Positions 33,753 to 42,652 of a DNA stretch of 64,000 bases are shown here, piece by piece. Source of the stretch: Microbacterium atlanticum. Lineage in GTDB: Bacteria > Actinomycetota > Actinomycetes > Actinomycetales > Microbacteriaceae. The notes below the pieces were generated by a model. That model had not been told where the DNA came from. It saw only the letters and a list, made by a program, of their open reading frames with translations, and ran no database searches. The position numbers were made by a program, and so were the translations under genes. Positions within the stretch are counted from its first letter, which is position 1. Every line of letters starts with the position of its first letter. The stretch lies in assembly GCF_015277815.1 (NCBI RefSeq), contig NZ_CP063813.1:806001-870000 (forward strand), read 5' to 3'.

Positions 33753-36680
33753 TCATGCGGACGCCGAGGCCGCGGCGGAGGCGGCGTACAGTGCGGCGGC
33801 CTCGGCGCGGTTCGCGGCGCCGATCTTGGCGAGGATCGCCGACACGTGCACCGACGCGGTCTTCGGGCTGATGAAGAGCCGCTGACCGATCTGCGGATTG
33901 GTGAGCCCCTCGGCGACCAGCTCGAGCACCTGCAGCTCCCGCGGCGTCAGCGCCGCCGCGCCCTTCGTCTGCCGCGCGCCGGCGCCGGCGAGCCGGGCCT
34001 GCGCCGCCAGCTCGGCCGCCCACCGCGCGGCGCGGGCGACGCCCTGCGCCGGCGCCTCGGCGGCGACCTCGTCCAGGACGGAGGCCGCGCCCGAGCGGTC
34101 GCCGTCATCGGCGAGCGCCCACGCGAGGCGGATCCGCCCGGCCTGGCGATGCCACACCGGCAGCCCGTCGTCCCCCGGTGCGCCGGACACCTCACGCCAT
34201 GCCGCCACCCGGTCGGCCGGGGTGGCGGCGTCGCCGGCGTCGGCGAGGAGCGCCCGCACGAACCGCGCGGCCGCCTGCGCCGCGTCGTGGCGGGACCAGC
34301 CCGCCATCGCCCGCTCGAACCGGGCGCGCAGCTCCGGGGCGGCGGGCCTTCCGGCGGGCAGGCTCAGCAGTCCCGCGGTCACGAGCGCGTAGCGGCGCGC
34401 GGCGGGCGAGCCGGCCTCGCCCTCGGCGACCGCCAGCACGTCGCCGGCGGCCTCCGTCCCGCCGTCCGCCGCGTGCAGCGTCAGGGCGCGATCCGCCGCC
34501 TCGATCACCCACCACCCCTCCTTGTCGGGGTAGCGGCGCTGGGCCTCGTCGATCCGTGAGCGCTCGGCGGCCAGCAGCTCGTCGCGTTCGTCGGGGCGGT
34601 CGTCCCACGAGAGGTGGGACGCGAGCAGCCGCACGACGAACGCGCTGTCGACCGGGTTCATGAGCCGGCGGGCGCGCTGCGCGAAGCGGTGGGCCTCGGC
34701 GGGCCGGCCCGCAGCGAACAGGGCGAACGCCAGCGAGTGCGCGATCGACGCGCCCGAGCCGCGTTCGATGCCCGCCCGCGCGACGTCGTCGTAGTGCTGG
34801 GTCCCGACGACGATGGCCTCGTCGTACCGGCCCACGCGCACCAGCATGTCGGTCAGGGCGTGCCCGGCGTACGCGCGCAGCGGCGGGTCGAGCCGCAGCG
34901 TGACGGCCCGCTCGAGCGGTGCCAGCGCGCCGGGCTCGTCGTCGTCCTCGCCCGCGATGCGCTACGCCTCGACCGTCAGCGCGACGGCCAGCGCGGCGTC
35001 GTCGCCGGCCTCCTCGGCGAGGGCGATCGCCCGGTGCGCGTGGGCGGCGGCGGCCTCGCCGTGCTCGTCCAGCGCGATGTTGGTGAGCACGCGCGACAGC
35101 AGGATGCGGGCACGGGGGTCGTCGATGCCCTCCAGCAGGGCGACGGCCTTCTCGAGGTCCTCGTTGCGGCCGTGGTGCTCGGGGTTGTACGTCTCGACGA
35201 ACCGCTGGCGCAGCAGTGCCGCGCGCGTGTACGGGTCGTCGGGGCATACGGCCAGGCCCTCGTTCGCCGACCGCAGCGAGCGCTCGGGGTCGCCGAGGTC
35301 GTGCCACGCCTGTGCGGCGTCGAGGTGCAGCTCGGGGAGCGTCGTGCCGGCGCGGGTCGCGGCATCCGGCACCTGATCCCACAGCTCGGTGAGACGCTCG
35401 GTGAGCTCCGCGGAGGTGGCGGGCGAGAAGCGCGAACGCAACTGCCGCAGCGCCGCGACCGTGGCATCGAACGCCGCGGTGAGGTCGCGTGCGGCGAGCC
35501 AGTGCTCCGCGACGGCCGACGCGTCGTCGGGCGAGTCGCCCCGGTGGTCGCGCAGGTGCTCGGCGTAGCGACGGTGCACCCGCACGCGCTCGCTCGGCAG
35601 CATCTCCGCCTCGACGGCCTCGCGCGTCAGCGCATGGCGGAAGGCGTAGCCGGCGCCGTCGGCGAGGATCACCCTGCTGTGGACCGCCTCGCGCACGGCG
35701 AGATCGAGCGCCGCCTCGTCCAGCGCGCACACCGCCGCGAGCACGTCGTGGTCCAGGTGCATGCCACCGGCGGCCATGGTGCGCACCGCCTGCTGCGCGT
35801 CGTCGCCGAGCCGTGCGTAGCGGGCGAGCACCAGCTCGCGCAGCGTGTCGGGAAGAGGACGGTCGCCGAGATCCACGAGCTCCTCGACGAGGAACGGGAT
35901 GCCGCCGCTGCGCTCCGCCAGCGCTTCGACGAGCCGGGGGTCGAGCCGTCCGGTGAGCTGCTCGACCTGCTCGGCGACCTCGTCGGGGCTGAGCGGCGTC
36001 ACCTCCACGCGCACGACCGACCGGGTGCGGTCCAGCTCCGCCAGCACCGGGCGCAGCGGATGGAACCGGTCGATGTCGTCGGAGCGGTAGGTGGCGACGA
36101 TCGTGAGGCGCCGCCCGCGAAGCGTGCTGGCGAGGGTCTTCAGCAGCGCCATGGTCGCGGCATCCGCCCACTGCAGGTCCTCGAGGACGACCACGATGTG
36201 CCGGTGCTGCGACAGCCGCTCGAGCAGCACCTCGATCGCCTCGGCGAACTCGCCCGCGGGCTCATCGTGCTCGTGGGTCTCGGGTGCGATGCCGGGAACG
36301 AGCGCGGCCAGGCTCGCGATCGCCGCCGCGGAGCCCGCCGCCTCGCGCAGCTCGTCGGTGCCGACCGCCGTGTGCAGGTCGCGCAGCACGCGGCGGATCG
36401 GCCCGAACGGCGCGCCGATCGGGCCGAGGTCGATGCACTGCCCGAACGCGACGACGGGGCGTTCGGTGACGGCGGCCGGCTGTCCGGCCTCGAAGGGGTC
36501 GGTCGCGACGAGCGCGAGGAACTCCTGGACGAGCCGCGTCTTGCCCACACCCGCCTCGCCGCGCACGACGACGGTGCGGGGGTGGCCGCCGGAGCCCTCG
36601 TCGAACGACTCGAGCAGGGTGGCGAGCTCGGCGTGCCGGCCGACCATGCGCGAGCTCGAGGGGAGTGCGGGCATGGTCAT
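33753..36680 (-). pseudogene. LuxR-family LAL regulator interrupted by one in-frame TAG
   Basis: Read as one frame, this is a 975-residue LAL regulator. It has an AAA ATPase at the N-terminus (Walker A GEAGVGKTR, K47; Walker B VVVLEDLQWADAAT), long TPR-like helices, and a C-terminal LuxR helix-turn-helix (about 908-965, LTPRELQVLELVAEGLTNPQIGQRLF). Codon 573 is TAG (34962-34964 on the plus strand, read as CTA). The frame is otherwise open on both sides: the product would stop at LTVEA, and the same frame resumes RIAGEDDDEPGAL. A downstream ATG at 34847 could start a separate 364-residue fragment holding the DNA-binding domain. This is either a young nonsense mutation, a base error, or a programmed split. 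No frameshift is needed. Confidence 0.8.
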
Positions 36681-36711
36681 ATCGTGGCACCTTCCCGGGC
36701 GCGGCGGCGGG

Positions 36712-36903
36712 TCATCGCGCGGCGACGAACGTCGAGCGCCGCACGCGAGTCGCGCCGCGGGACCACATGGCGAGCGGGCGCACGCGCGGGCGGTCCGCCG
36801 CCGGGCCGTGCTCGCGCTGCCTGCGCACGAGCTCGGCGTCGCGCGCGAGGTCGGACGCGCGGTGCCGGTCGAGGGTGTAGGCGGTGTAGGTGATGTCGTT
36901 CAT
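36712..36903 (-). CDS. Small basic protein of unknown function, 63 residues
   Basis: Begins MNDITYTAYTLDRHRASDLARDAELVRRQREHG; the first half is a helix rich in Arg, Asp and Glu, the second half is basic and ends in FVAAR. GGGAG stands six bases before the ATG. It lies 31 bases upstream of the LAL gene on the same strand, so it is likely co-transcribed with it. No membrane segment. I do not recognise the family. Confidence 0.55.
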   Translation of the reverse strand: MNDITYTAYTLDRHRASDLARDAELVRRQREHGPAADRPRVRPLAMWSRGATRVRRSTFVAAR

Positions 36904-36988
36904 GGGTCGCTCCCGTCTGCTCGCGATCCCCGGTGCGGGGTCCGGACTGCTGACAGGAACGACCTTCCTCCCTGAGGAGAGGGCGCTT

Positions 36989-37023
36989 CATCGGGCGGAT
37001 GCCCAGTCTTGGGACGCCCGATG
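36989..37023 (-). terminator. Nested hairpin downstream of AI-2E transporter gene
   Basis: Outer arms CATCGGGCG (36989-36997) and CGCCCGATG (37015-37023) are a perfect match. Inside is a second stem CCCA-GTCT-TGGG. It begins 63 bases after the AI-2E stop codon and precedes the small gene at 36903, so it probably separates the two units. Confidence 0.5.
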
Positions 37024-37085
37024 CCTTAGACCGCCGCGACCGGCCCCCCTGAGCCGTAAGGCGGCGGAGGACGCGGAGCCGCGCG

Positions 37086-38237
37086 TCACCCGGCGACGGG
37101 ATGCTTCGGGCGCGCCCACCGGGCCGCGAGGTTCGGACCGTCCCATACCTGCACGGCTCCCCACGCCGCCGCCGCGATCGGCACGGCCAGCACGGCGCCG
37201 ACGATGCCGCCCAGCACCGTGCCGATGGTCAGGGCGACCAGGATGACGAAGGCGTGCAGCTTCATCGAGCGACCCATGAGCACCGGCTGGAGGAAGTTGC
37301 CCTCCAGCTGGTTCACCAGGACCACGACGCCGACCACGAAGAGCGCGTTGACCCAGCCGTTGGCGACGAGGGCGACGAGGGCGGCGATGATGCCGGCGAG
37401 CGTGGCACCCACGATGGGGATGAAGGCGAGGAGGAAGACCAGCACCGACAGCGGGATCGCCAGCGGCACGTCGAGGATGAGGAGGCCGATCAGGATGCCG
37501 ACCGCGTCGACGAGCGCGACCAGCGCGGTTCCCCGCACGTACGATCCGAGCACGCCGACGGTCTTGTCGCCGATCCGGTGCGCCCGGAGATAGTTCTCGC
37601 CGCGGAACGGGCGCAGCACGAACTCCCACATCTGCGGGCCGTCCTTGAGGAAGAAGAAGAGGATCGTCGCCATCAGCACGAAGCCGGTCACGAAGTTCGC
37701 CACCGCGCTCACGCCCGCCAGCGCCCCCGACCCGAACTGGGCGCTGGTGATGAAGTCGAGGATGCCGTCGACCCACTGGTCGAGCTGGTCCTCGGTCGGC
37801 GCGAACGGGAGCGTCTGCACCCACGCGACCACGGCCTGGATCCCGTCGACCGCCTGGGCGTAGAGCTCGTCCCACTGGTCGCGCACCGCCCACACGATGA
37901 GCCAGCCGACGCCGGTGAGCAGCAGCACGATGGCCAGCAGCGTGATCACCGTCGCGAGCACCGGCGGGACGCCGCGCCGGCGCATCCACCGCATGACCGG
38001 TGCGAACGCGCACGCGAGGATGAGCGCGATCACCAGGGGGATCGTGACGAGCGTCAGGTACTGCAGCGCGAAGACGATCGCGGCGACGACCAGGCCGACC
38101 ACGATGATCTGGATCGCGCGGATGCCGAGCTTGCCGAATCCGTCGGCCCACAGGCTCCACGGCGGTCGTGTGGCCCTCGGCTCGACATCCTGCGTCTCGA
38201 GCACCACGCGCTGCGGGTCGTTGCGGAAGAGTCCCAT
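37086..38237 (-). CDS. AI-2E family transporter
   Basis: A 383-residue membrane protein with about eight helices. The family pattern is clear: paired N-terminal helices (IIVVGLVVAAIVFALQYL, IPLVIALILACAFAPVM), a long soluble loop (about 110-190), and the C-terminal part with FLKDGPQMW, VRGTALVALVDAVGILIGLLI, FIPIVGATLAGIIAAL and the EGNFLQPVLMGR motif. Members export autoinducer-2 or act as sodium-proton antiporters; the precise job is not predictable. The start ATG at 38237 lies six bases after a TACCCT box (38244-38249 on the plus strand), a leaderless arrangement. Confidence 0.9.
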   Translation of the reverse strand: MGLFRNDPQRVVLETQDVEPRATRPPWSLWADGFGKLGIRAIQIIVVGLVVAAIVFALQYLTLVTIPLVIALILACAFAPVMRWMRRRGVPPVLATVITLLAIVLLLTGVGWLIVWAVRDQWDELYAQAVDGIQAVVAWVQTLPFAPTEDQLDQWVDGILDFITSAQFGSGALAGVSAVANFVTGFVLMATILFFFLKDGPQMWEFVLRPFRGENYLRAHRIGDKTVGVLGSYVRGTALVALVDAVGILIGLLILDVPLAIPLSVLVFLLAFIPIVGATLAGIIAALVALVANGWVNALFVVGVVVLVNQLEGNFLQPVLMGRSMKLHAFVILVALTIGTVLGGIVGAVLAVPIAAAAWGAVQVWDGPNLAARWARPKHPVAG

Positions 38238-38249
38238 GAGCCGAGGGTA
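38235..38249 (-). promoter_or_regulatory. Leaderless promoter of AI-2E gene
   Basis: On the minus strand: TACCCT, six bases, ATG. No ribosome site between box and start. Confidence 0.55.
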
Positions 38250-38299
38250 TGCGCCCCTCGCCGCCGGGCCGGTCGACTTGCGCGCGCGTCCCGCGAGGG

Positions 38300-39532
38300 C
38301 TACGCGAAGGCGCTCATGCCGGTGATGTCCCGGCCGATGAGCAGGGCCTGCACGCTCTCGGTGCCCTCGTAGGTGTGGATGGCCTCGATGTCGGCCATGT
38401 GCTGCATCACGCCGTTCTCGAGCAGGATGCCGTTGCCCCCGAGCAGGTCGCGGGCGACCGCCGCGATGCGCCGGGCCGCTCGGGTGTTGTGGTACTTCGC
38501 CAGCGACGCCTGCGTCGGGCGCAGCTCGCCGCGCTCCTCGAGGTCGGCCATCCAGCGGCAGTAGAGCTGCATCGCGGTGAGCTCCTCGAGCATCTGCGCG
38601 AGACGCTCCTGCACCATCTGGAACCTCGCCAGCGGCTTGCCGAACTGGATCCGCTGCTGCGCGTACGCCAGCGCCGCCTCGTAGCAGGCGGTCGCGTGCC
38701 CCAGGGCCGACCAGGCGACACCCGACCGGGTGGAGTACAGCACGGTCGAAGCATCCTTGAAGCTGCGCGTGCCAGGCAGCACGGCGTCGGCGGCGACGCG
38801 CACGCCGTCCAGCGCGATGTGCGCCTGGTGGATGCCGCGCAGCGACGCCTTGCCCGCGATCACGGTGCCGGTATAGCCGGGCGCGTCCTGCGCGACGAGG
38901 AAGCAGCGCACCGCCCCGTGGAACTCGTCGCCCGGTGCCTCGACGCGGGCCCACACGAGGGTGATGCCCCCCGACGCGCCGTTGCCGATCCACTTCTTGG
39001 CGCCGTCGAGCACCCACTCGTCGCCGTCGCGACGGGCGGTGGTCTCGAGAGACACCGAGTCCGAGCCGTGGTCGGGTTCGGTGAGGGCGAAGGATGCCGC
39101 GACCCGGCCGCGCGCGACGGGCACCAGCCAGCGCTCCTGCTGCTGGTCACTGCCGAACAGGGCCAGCGTGCGCAGCGCGAGCCCGCCCTGAACGGCCAGT
39201 ACCGTCCCGAGGGAGCCGTCCCCGCGCGAGATCTCCATGTTCACCAGGCCCGCCGCGAGGGGCGAGAAGCGGGTGAGGGCGGGGTGATCGATGCCGTCGT
39301 TGAAGAGGTCGAGCTCGCCGGCGCGCATGGCGAGGTCGAGCGGGTACTCGGCGGCGTCCCATGCCTGCTGCATGCGCGTGCCGACCTCGTCGATGTACGC
39401 CTTCGCGCGGTCCCATGCCTCGCGGTCGGCGGCGGGGAGGTCGGCGAAGACGGCGTAGTAGTCGGTGCCCGCTCGCGCGGTGACGTCGTAGCCGGCGACG
39501 CTCTGACCGGGGCGGGGCTGGAACTCGGTCAC
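38300..39532 (-). CDS. Acyl-CoA dehydrogenase
   Basis: A 410-residue flavoprotein dehydrogenase. Conserved parts are FALTEPDHGSDSVSLETTA (flavin and substrate site), WVLDGAKKWIGNGASGGITLVWARV, IQFGKPLARFQMVQERLA, and the C-terminal IHTYEGTESVQALLIGRDITG, where the glutamate of YEGT is the likely base, as in glutaryl-CoA dehydrogenases. It would introduce a double bond into a CoA thioester and pass electrons to ETF. It stands alone with its own promoter region (39533-39654). The exact acyl substrate is not predictable; glutaryl-CoA or a branched or short acyl-CoA is possible. Confidence 0.92.
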   Translation of the reverse strand: MTEFQPRPGQSVAGYDVTARAGTDYYAVFADLPAADREAWDRAKAYIDEVGTRMQQAWDAAEYPLDLAMRAGELDLFNDGIDHPALTRFSPLAAGLVNMEISRGDGSLGTVLAVQGGLALRTLALFGSDQQQERWLVPVARGRVAASFALTEPDHGSDSVSLETTARRDGDEWVLDGAKKWIGNGASGGITLVWARVEAPGDEFHGAVRCFLVAQDAPGYTGTVIAGKASLRGIHQAHIALDGVRVAADAVLPGTRSFKDASTVLYSTRSGVAWSALGHATACYEAALAYAQQRIQFGKPLARFQMVQERLAQMLEELTAMQLYCRWMADLEERGELRPTQASLAKYHNTRAARRIAAVARDLLGGNGILLENGVMQHMADIEAIHTYEGTESVQALLIGRDITGMSAFA

Positions 39533-39581
39533 GGGTGCTCCTGACGGCGGATCCGGCGGCGCAGGGCGGCGCCGAGGTGGA

Positions 39582-39610
39582 ACTGAATGTCAGGTGCAAT
39601 AGTACTCAGT
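39582..39610 (-). promoter_or_regulatory. Imperfect palindrome upstream of acyl-CoA dehydrogenase
   Basis: A 29-base sequence starting ACTGAATGT and ending AGTACTCAGT; the outer ACTGA/TCAGT arms match and inner positions match partly. The placement fits a TetR- or GntR-type operator for a fatty-acid regulator. The only TetR gene in the window is 8 kb away. Confidence 0.35.
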
Positions 39611-39654
39611 CTCACGGCAAGCCGTCCGCATCAGCGGTCGGGCGCGAACCCCGC

Positions 39655-40323
39655 TCAGGTGCGCGCCTCGTGGCGGAGGGGCTTGAGGCGGGCGGGCGCG
39701 TCGGCGGCCGGCATCCACTCGCACGCGAAGGTGCCGCGGTAGCCGAACAGGAAGCCGAACCGCCGGTTGCGCACCTCGAGCTCGATGTGGAAGAGCCCGT
39801 CGCCCTCGTCGTAGCGCTCGCGGAGCCGCGCCCGGCCGCTGAAGAGCATCGGGAACCGGAACGCGATCGGCCCCTCGTAGAACCGCTGTGCGTCCGAGGT
39901 CAGCTCGAGCCCGCCGCTCTCGTCCACGCGCAGGTCCAGATCGACGGCGAGGTGCTGGTGGGTGCCGAGATAGTCCACGATCCGGCCGTCGGCGAGGATC
40001 ATCGTGGCGTCGAACCGTCGCCGGCGGCCGCCGATCGCGTACTCGCGGACGAAGGTCACGGTCTCCCGTCCGAGCGGGTCGAGGTAGGGGAAGTTCTCGA
40101 CGACGAACGGCACGTCGGCGCCGGTGTCGGGGATCAGGATGTTGCGCAGCCGCCCGATCTGGAGGAACGGCACCGTCCACCACGGTCCGCGCCGGATCGT
40201 CGCCATCACGCCCCGCCCGACGCACGCCTCACCCGCGTCGAGGCCCACCCCGAACCGTCGCTGCATCATCGGGTGCAGCCGGTCGAAGTCGGCGCCGAGC
40301 GCCTGCTGGAAGATCGAGGTCAC
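39655..40323 (-). CDS. DUF4166 domain protein
   Basis: A 222-residue protein. DUF4166-like features are the opening FQQALGADFDRLHPMMQRRFG, then VENFPYLDPLGRETVTFVREY and IAFRFPMLFSGRARLRERYDEGDG. In other actinomycetes this domain is often found near or fused to membrane or saccharopine-dehydrogenase-like proteins; its function is not known. It starts with GTG inside the stop of the preceding SRPBCC gene, so the two are an operon and probably act together. No signal peptide or membrane helix is evident. Confidence 0.8.
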   Translation of the reverse strand: MTSIFQQALGADFDRLHPMMQRRFGVGLDAGEACVGRGVMATIRRGPWWTVPFLQIGRLRNILIPDTGADVPFVVENFPYLDPLGRETVTFVREYAIGGRRRRFDATMILADGRIVDYLGTHQHLAVDLDLRVDESGGLELTSDAQRFYEGPIAFRFPMLFSGRARLRERYDEGDGLFHIELEVRNRRFGFLFGYRGTFACEWMPAADAPARLKPLRHEART

Positions 40324-40949
40324 CGGGCGGACTCCGGATCCGGAAGGGTCGCCAGGGACGCCGGGGCGTCGGCGAGATGGTCGGAACGGCGAGCGGATGC
40401 CTCGGGCGCACGGCGGCAGCGCGCCGCGCGGGGGCGGTCACGGCGCCACCACCACAGCACGCTCCACAGCGGCCACCGCTCGGGCGGAGTCCCGGTCTCG
40501 AGCCAGATGCGCAGCCGGTCGAAGCTCCACGCCGTCGCCCAGCCGAGCAGCGGGCGCACGACGGCGTCGAGCCGGCCCCAGCCGGGTGCGTAGTCGTAGC
40601 CGGTGGAGAAGACGGTGACCCCGTCCGCGCCGACGACGTACCGCCAGTACCCGCGGCCGGACGCGATGGGCGACAACGGGTCTGCGGTGTGGAAGCGCAG
40701 CGCGGACGTGCGCGATCCGTCGGCGCGGTGCTTCTCGCCGAGGCTCACACCGGTCCCCCGCACCGTGTGGAGGGCCATCTCGCGCTCGTACGTGAAGGCG
40801 GTGGCACCGCCCGTCGTCGTTCCCGTCGGTGTGATCCGGGAGAACCGCAGGTCCCAGCGGACGTGCTGCGCGGGATCCTGCGTCGCGGCCCAGACCGCCT
40901 CCGGGTCGGCGGCGATCGACGTCTCGACGAAGATCCCGCGGTGCCTCAC
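40320..40949 (-). CDS. SRPBCC (START-like) family protein
   Basis: A 209-residue protein of the polyketide-cyclase/SRPBCC fold, which makes a deep pocket for a hydrophobic ligand. Typical parts are FVETSIAADPEAVWAATQDPAQHVRWD at the N-terminus, and GYWRYVVGADGVTVFSTGYDYAPGWG. The last 50 residues are Arg/Ala-rich and probably disordered. The GTG start at 40949 follows TAGCGT by exactly six bases on the minus strand, a leaderless promoter. Its stop overlaps the DUF4166 gene by four bases. Ligand unknown. Confidence 0.8.
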   Translation of the reverse strand: MRHRGIFVETSIAADPEAVWAATQDPAQHVRWDLRFSRITPTGTTTGGATAFTYEREMALHTVRGTGVSLGEKHRADGSRTSALRFHTADPLSPIASGRGYWRYVVGADGVTVFSTGYDYAPGWGRLDAVVRPLLGWATAWSFDRLRIWLETGTPPERWPLWSVLWWWRRDRPRAARCRRAPEASARRSDHLADAPASLATLPDPESAR

Positions 40950-41007
40950 ACGACGACGCTACGGCACGCGTGCGCCGCCGAGCCGGCGACAGGCCCGCGA
41001 CCGGATG

Positions 41008-41238
41008 CTACTTCGACGTCAGACCCGCGCGCCAGCGCCGCTGCTCGCGGGCGAACAGGACGGCGAACACCGCCCAGACGCCCACGTCGTCGGCGAGGCC
41101 CATCGGTCCGAGCACCAGCTCGGGGATCAGATCGAGGGGCACGAACGTGTACACGACGGCGGCGATCGCGGCGACCCATGTCGTCGGCGCGACACGGTGC
41201 TCGCGGCGCGTGACCGCCTTGAGGAACCTGAACCACAT
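41008..41238 (-). CDS. DUF1232 (YkvA-like) small membrane protein
   Basis: A 76-residue protein with the DUF1232 motif TFVPLDLIPELVLGPMGLADDVGVW and two hydrophobic helices. A longer version starting at GTG 41298 is possible, but the added 20 residues look like non-coding sequence, and ATG 41238 follows a CACACT box by six bases. Function unknown. Confidence 0.7.
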   Translation of the reverse strand: MWFRFLKAVTRREHRVAPTTWVAAIAAVVYTFVPLDLIPELVLGPMGLADDVGVWAVFAVLFAREQRRWRAGLTSK

Positions 41239-41339
41239 GAGACCAGTGTGCGTCACGCCTGCGACAGCGCGGCGGGTGCTTGACAACGAAGTGATCACGG
41301 CCCCGTCGCGGTAGCATCCCGAAAACGACCGGAGGCGCG

Positions 41340-41693
41340 ATGAAGAACAGCTGGACCCCGCTCGCCGTCGTCTACCTCGGGCTGGCGATCGTCGGTCTCG
41401 TCGGCACCTTCGTGCTGAACGCGTGGTCGGTCGTCGCCGGTCGCGATTACCTCGGCGACCTCTTCGGGAGCGGCCCGGCCGTCTCGTCGATCGGTGTCGA
41501 CCTGCTGATCGTCGCTGTCGCGGGGGCGGTCCTGATCGTGGCCGAGGCGCGGCGACTGGGCATGAAGCGCGCGTGGCTCTACATCGCGCTCTCGCTGGTC
41601 ACCGCCTTCGCCTTCACCTTCCCGCTGTTCCTCGCGATGCGCGAGCGGAGGCTGCGGGCGATCGCGACCGGCCGGCCAGGCTCCGCCTACTGA
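41340..41693 (+). CDS. DUF2834-like membrane protein
   Basis: A 117-residue protein with three membrane helices (VVYLGLAIVGLVGTFVLNAW, VDLLIVAVAGAVLIVAEA, WLYIALSLVTAFAFTFPLFLAM) and a final FPLFLAMRERRLRA, a pattern of the DUF2834 family. CGGAGGCGCG before the ATG gives a ribosome site and TAGCAT upstream a -10 box. Function unknown. It is divergent from the DUF1232 gene and converges with the AraC gene. Confidence 0.75.
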   Translation: MKNSWTPLAVVYLGLAIVGLVGTFVLNAWSVVAGRDYLGDLFGSGPAVSSIGVDLLIVAVAGAVLIVAEARRLGMKRAWLYIALSLVTAFAFTFPLFLAMRERRLRAIATGRPGSAY

Positions 41694-41710
41694 GGGTCGA
41701 CGACGCGTCG

Positions 41711-42577
41711 TCACGCGCGCTCGACGGGCAGCCACAGCTCGCACGTGGCCGTGCGGAAGTCCTCGGCGCGATCGAGCACCGCCACGATCGACGGACCGGG
41801 GCGAAGGCGCCACGGGTTGGACGGGAACCACTCGGTCGCCGTCGCGGCCCACGTCGACTGGAGGGCGTCGGGGTACGCGCCGGTGCTCAGGAACACGGCC
41901 CACGCGCCGGCCGGGACGTCGATCGTGTCGAGGTCGTCGGGGACGGGGGTCTTCTCCGAGACCGCGACCCCGTGCAGGTAGGTCAGCTCGCTGCCCTCGG
42001 CGAAGTCGGGGTCGACCTCGGCGCTGATCTGGAGCAGTCCCCGGGGCTCGGTGTCGCTCAGCGCCTTGAGGCGGGCGTGCTCGCCCGCCGCAAGCCCGGA
42101 GACGAACGCCTGGATGTGCGGGTTGACCCCGTGGTGGATGAGGGGCACGCGGGCGGCGTGGCCGACGAGGCGGAAGGCGGGGCGGTCGGTGAGGCGGGTG
42201 TCCATGGGGGTGTTCCCTTCGACGGTCAGGCGGAACCTGAGCTGCGGTTGTGAGCGAAGGGGTCCGCCGTGCAGACGAACGTCGCCCGGAGTGCTGCCGT
42301 GCACCGACCGGAACGCCCGGCCGAAGGCCTCGGTCGAGCTGTAGCCGTACCGCACCGCGACGCCGAGCAGGTCGGCGCCTGCCACCACCTCGGACGCGGC
42401 GACCGTCATCCGTCGACGCCTCACGTATTCCGACAGCGGCATGCCCGCCAGCGACGAGAACATCCGGCGTACGTGGTACTCCGTCGTGCCGAGGTCGGCG
42501 GCGAGGACATCGAGGGCGAGGTCGCCGGTGAGGCCGTCCTCGACGGCCTCCACGACCCGGTTGAGGATCCCGATCAC
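41711..42577 (-). CDS. AraC-family regulator with GyrI-like effector domain
   Basis: A 288-residue regulator. The AraC helix-turn-helix pair is N-terminal (about 1-105: LDVLAADLGTTEYHVRRMFSSLAGMPLSEYVRRRR and LGVAVRYGYSSTEAFGRAFR). The GyrI-like ligand-binding domain follows (about 125-288: FRLVGHAARVPLIHHG, GVAVSEKTPVPDDLDTIDVPAGAWAVF). This order is that of Rob/SoxS-GyrI type multidrug-sensing regulators, which respond to hydrophobic or cationic drugs. The start is GTG 42577 with GGGAG six bases upstream. The target gene is not obvious from context. Confidence 0.9.
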   Translation of the reverse strand: MIGILNRVVEAVEDGLTGDLALDVLAADLGTTEYHVRRMFSSLAGMPLSEYVRRRRMTVAASEVVAGADLLGVAVRYGYSSTEAFGRAFRSVHGSTPGDVRLHGGPLRSQPQLRFRLTVEGNTPMDTRLTDRPAFRLVGHAARVPLIHHGVNPHIQAFVSGLAAGEHARLKALSDTEPRGLLQISAEVDPDFAEGSELTYLHGVAVSEKTPVPDDLDTIDVPAGAWAVFLSTGAYPDALQSTWAATATEWFPSNPWRLRPGPSIVAVLDRAEDFRTATCELWLPVERA

Positions 42578-42652
42578 GGTTTCTCCCTTCGACGACCAGC
42601 CTGGTCGAGGAGTCCGGCGGCCGCCCGATGATCGCGGACCGATGTTGTCGGC

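Noticed and set aside
34848..34964. Explaining the split LAL regulator by a frameshift
   Set aside because: Both halves are in the same frame; only one TAG separates them.
42578..42652. A terminator between the AraC and GGDEF genes
   Set aside because: No stem of useful length is visible in the 75-base gap, so read-through cannot be excluded.
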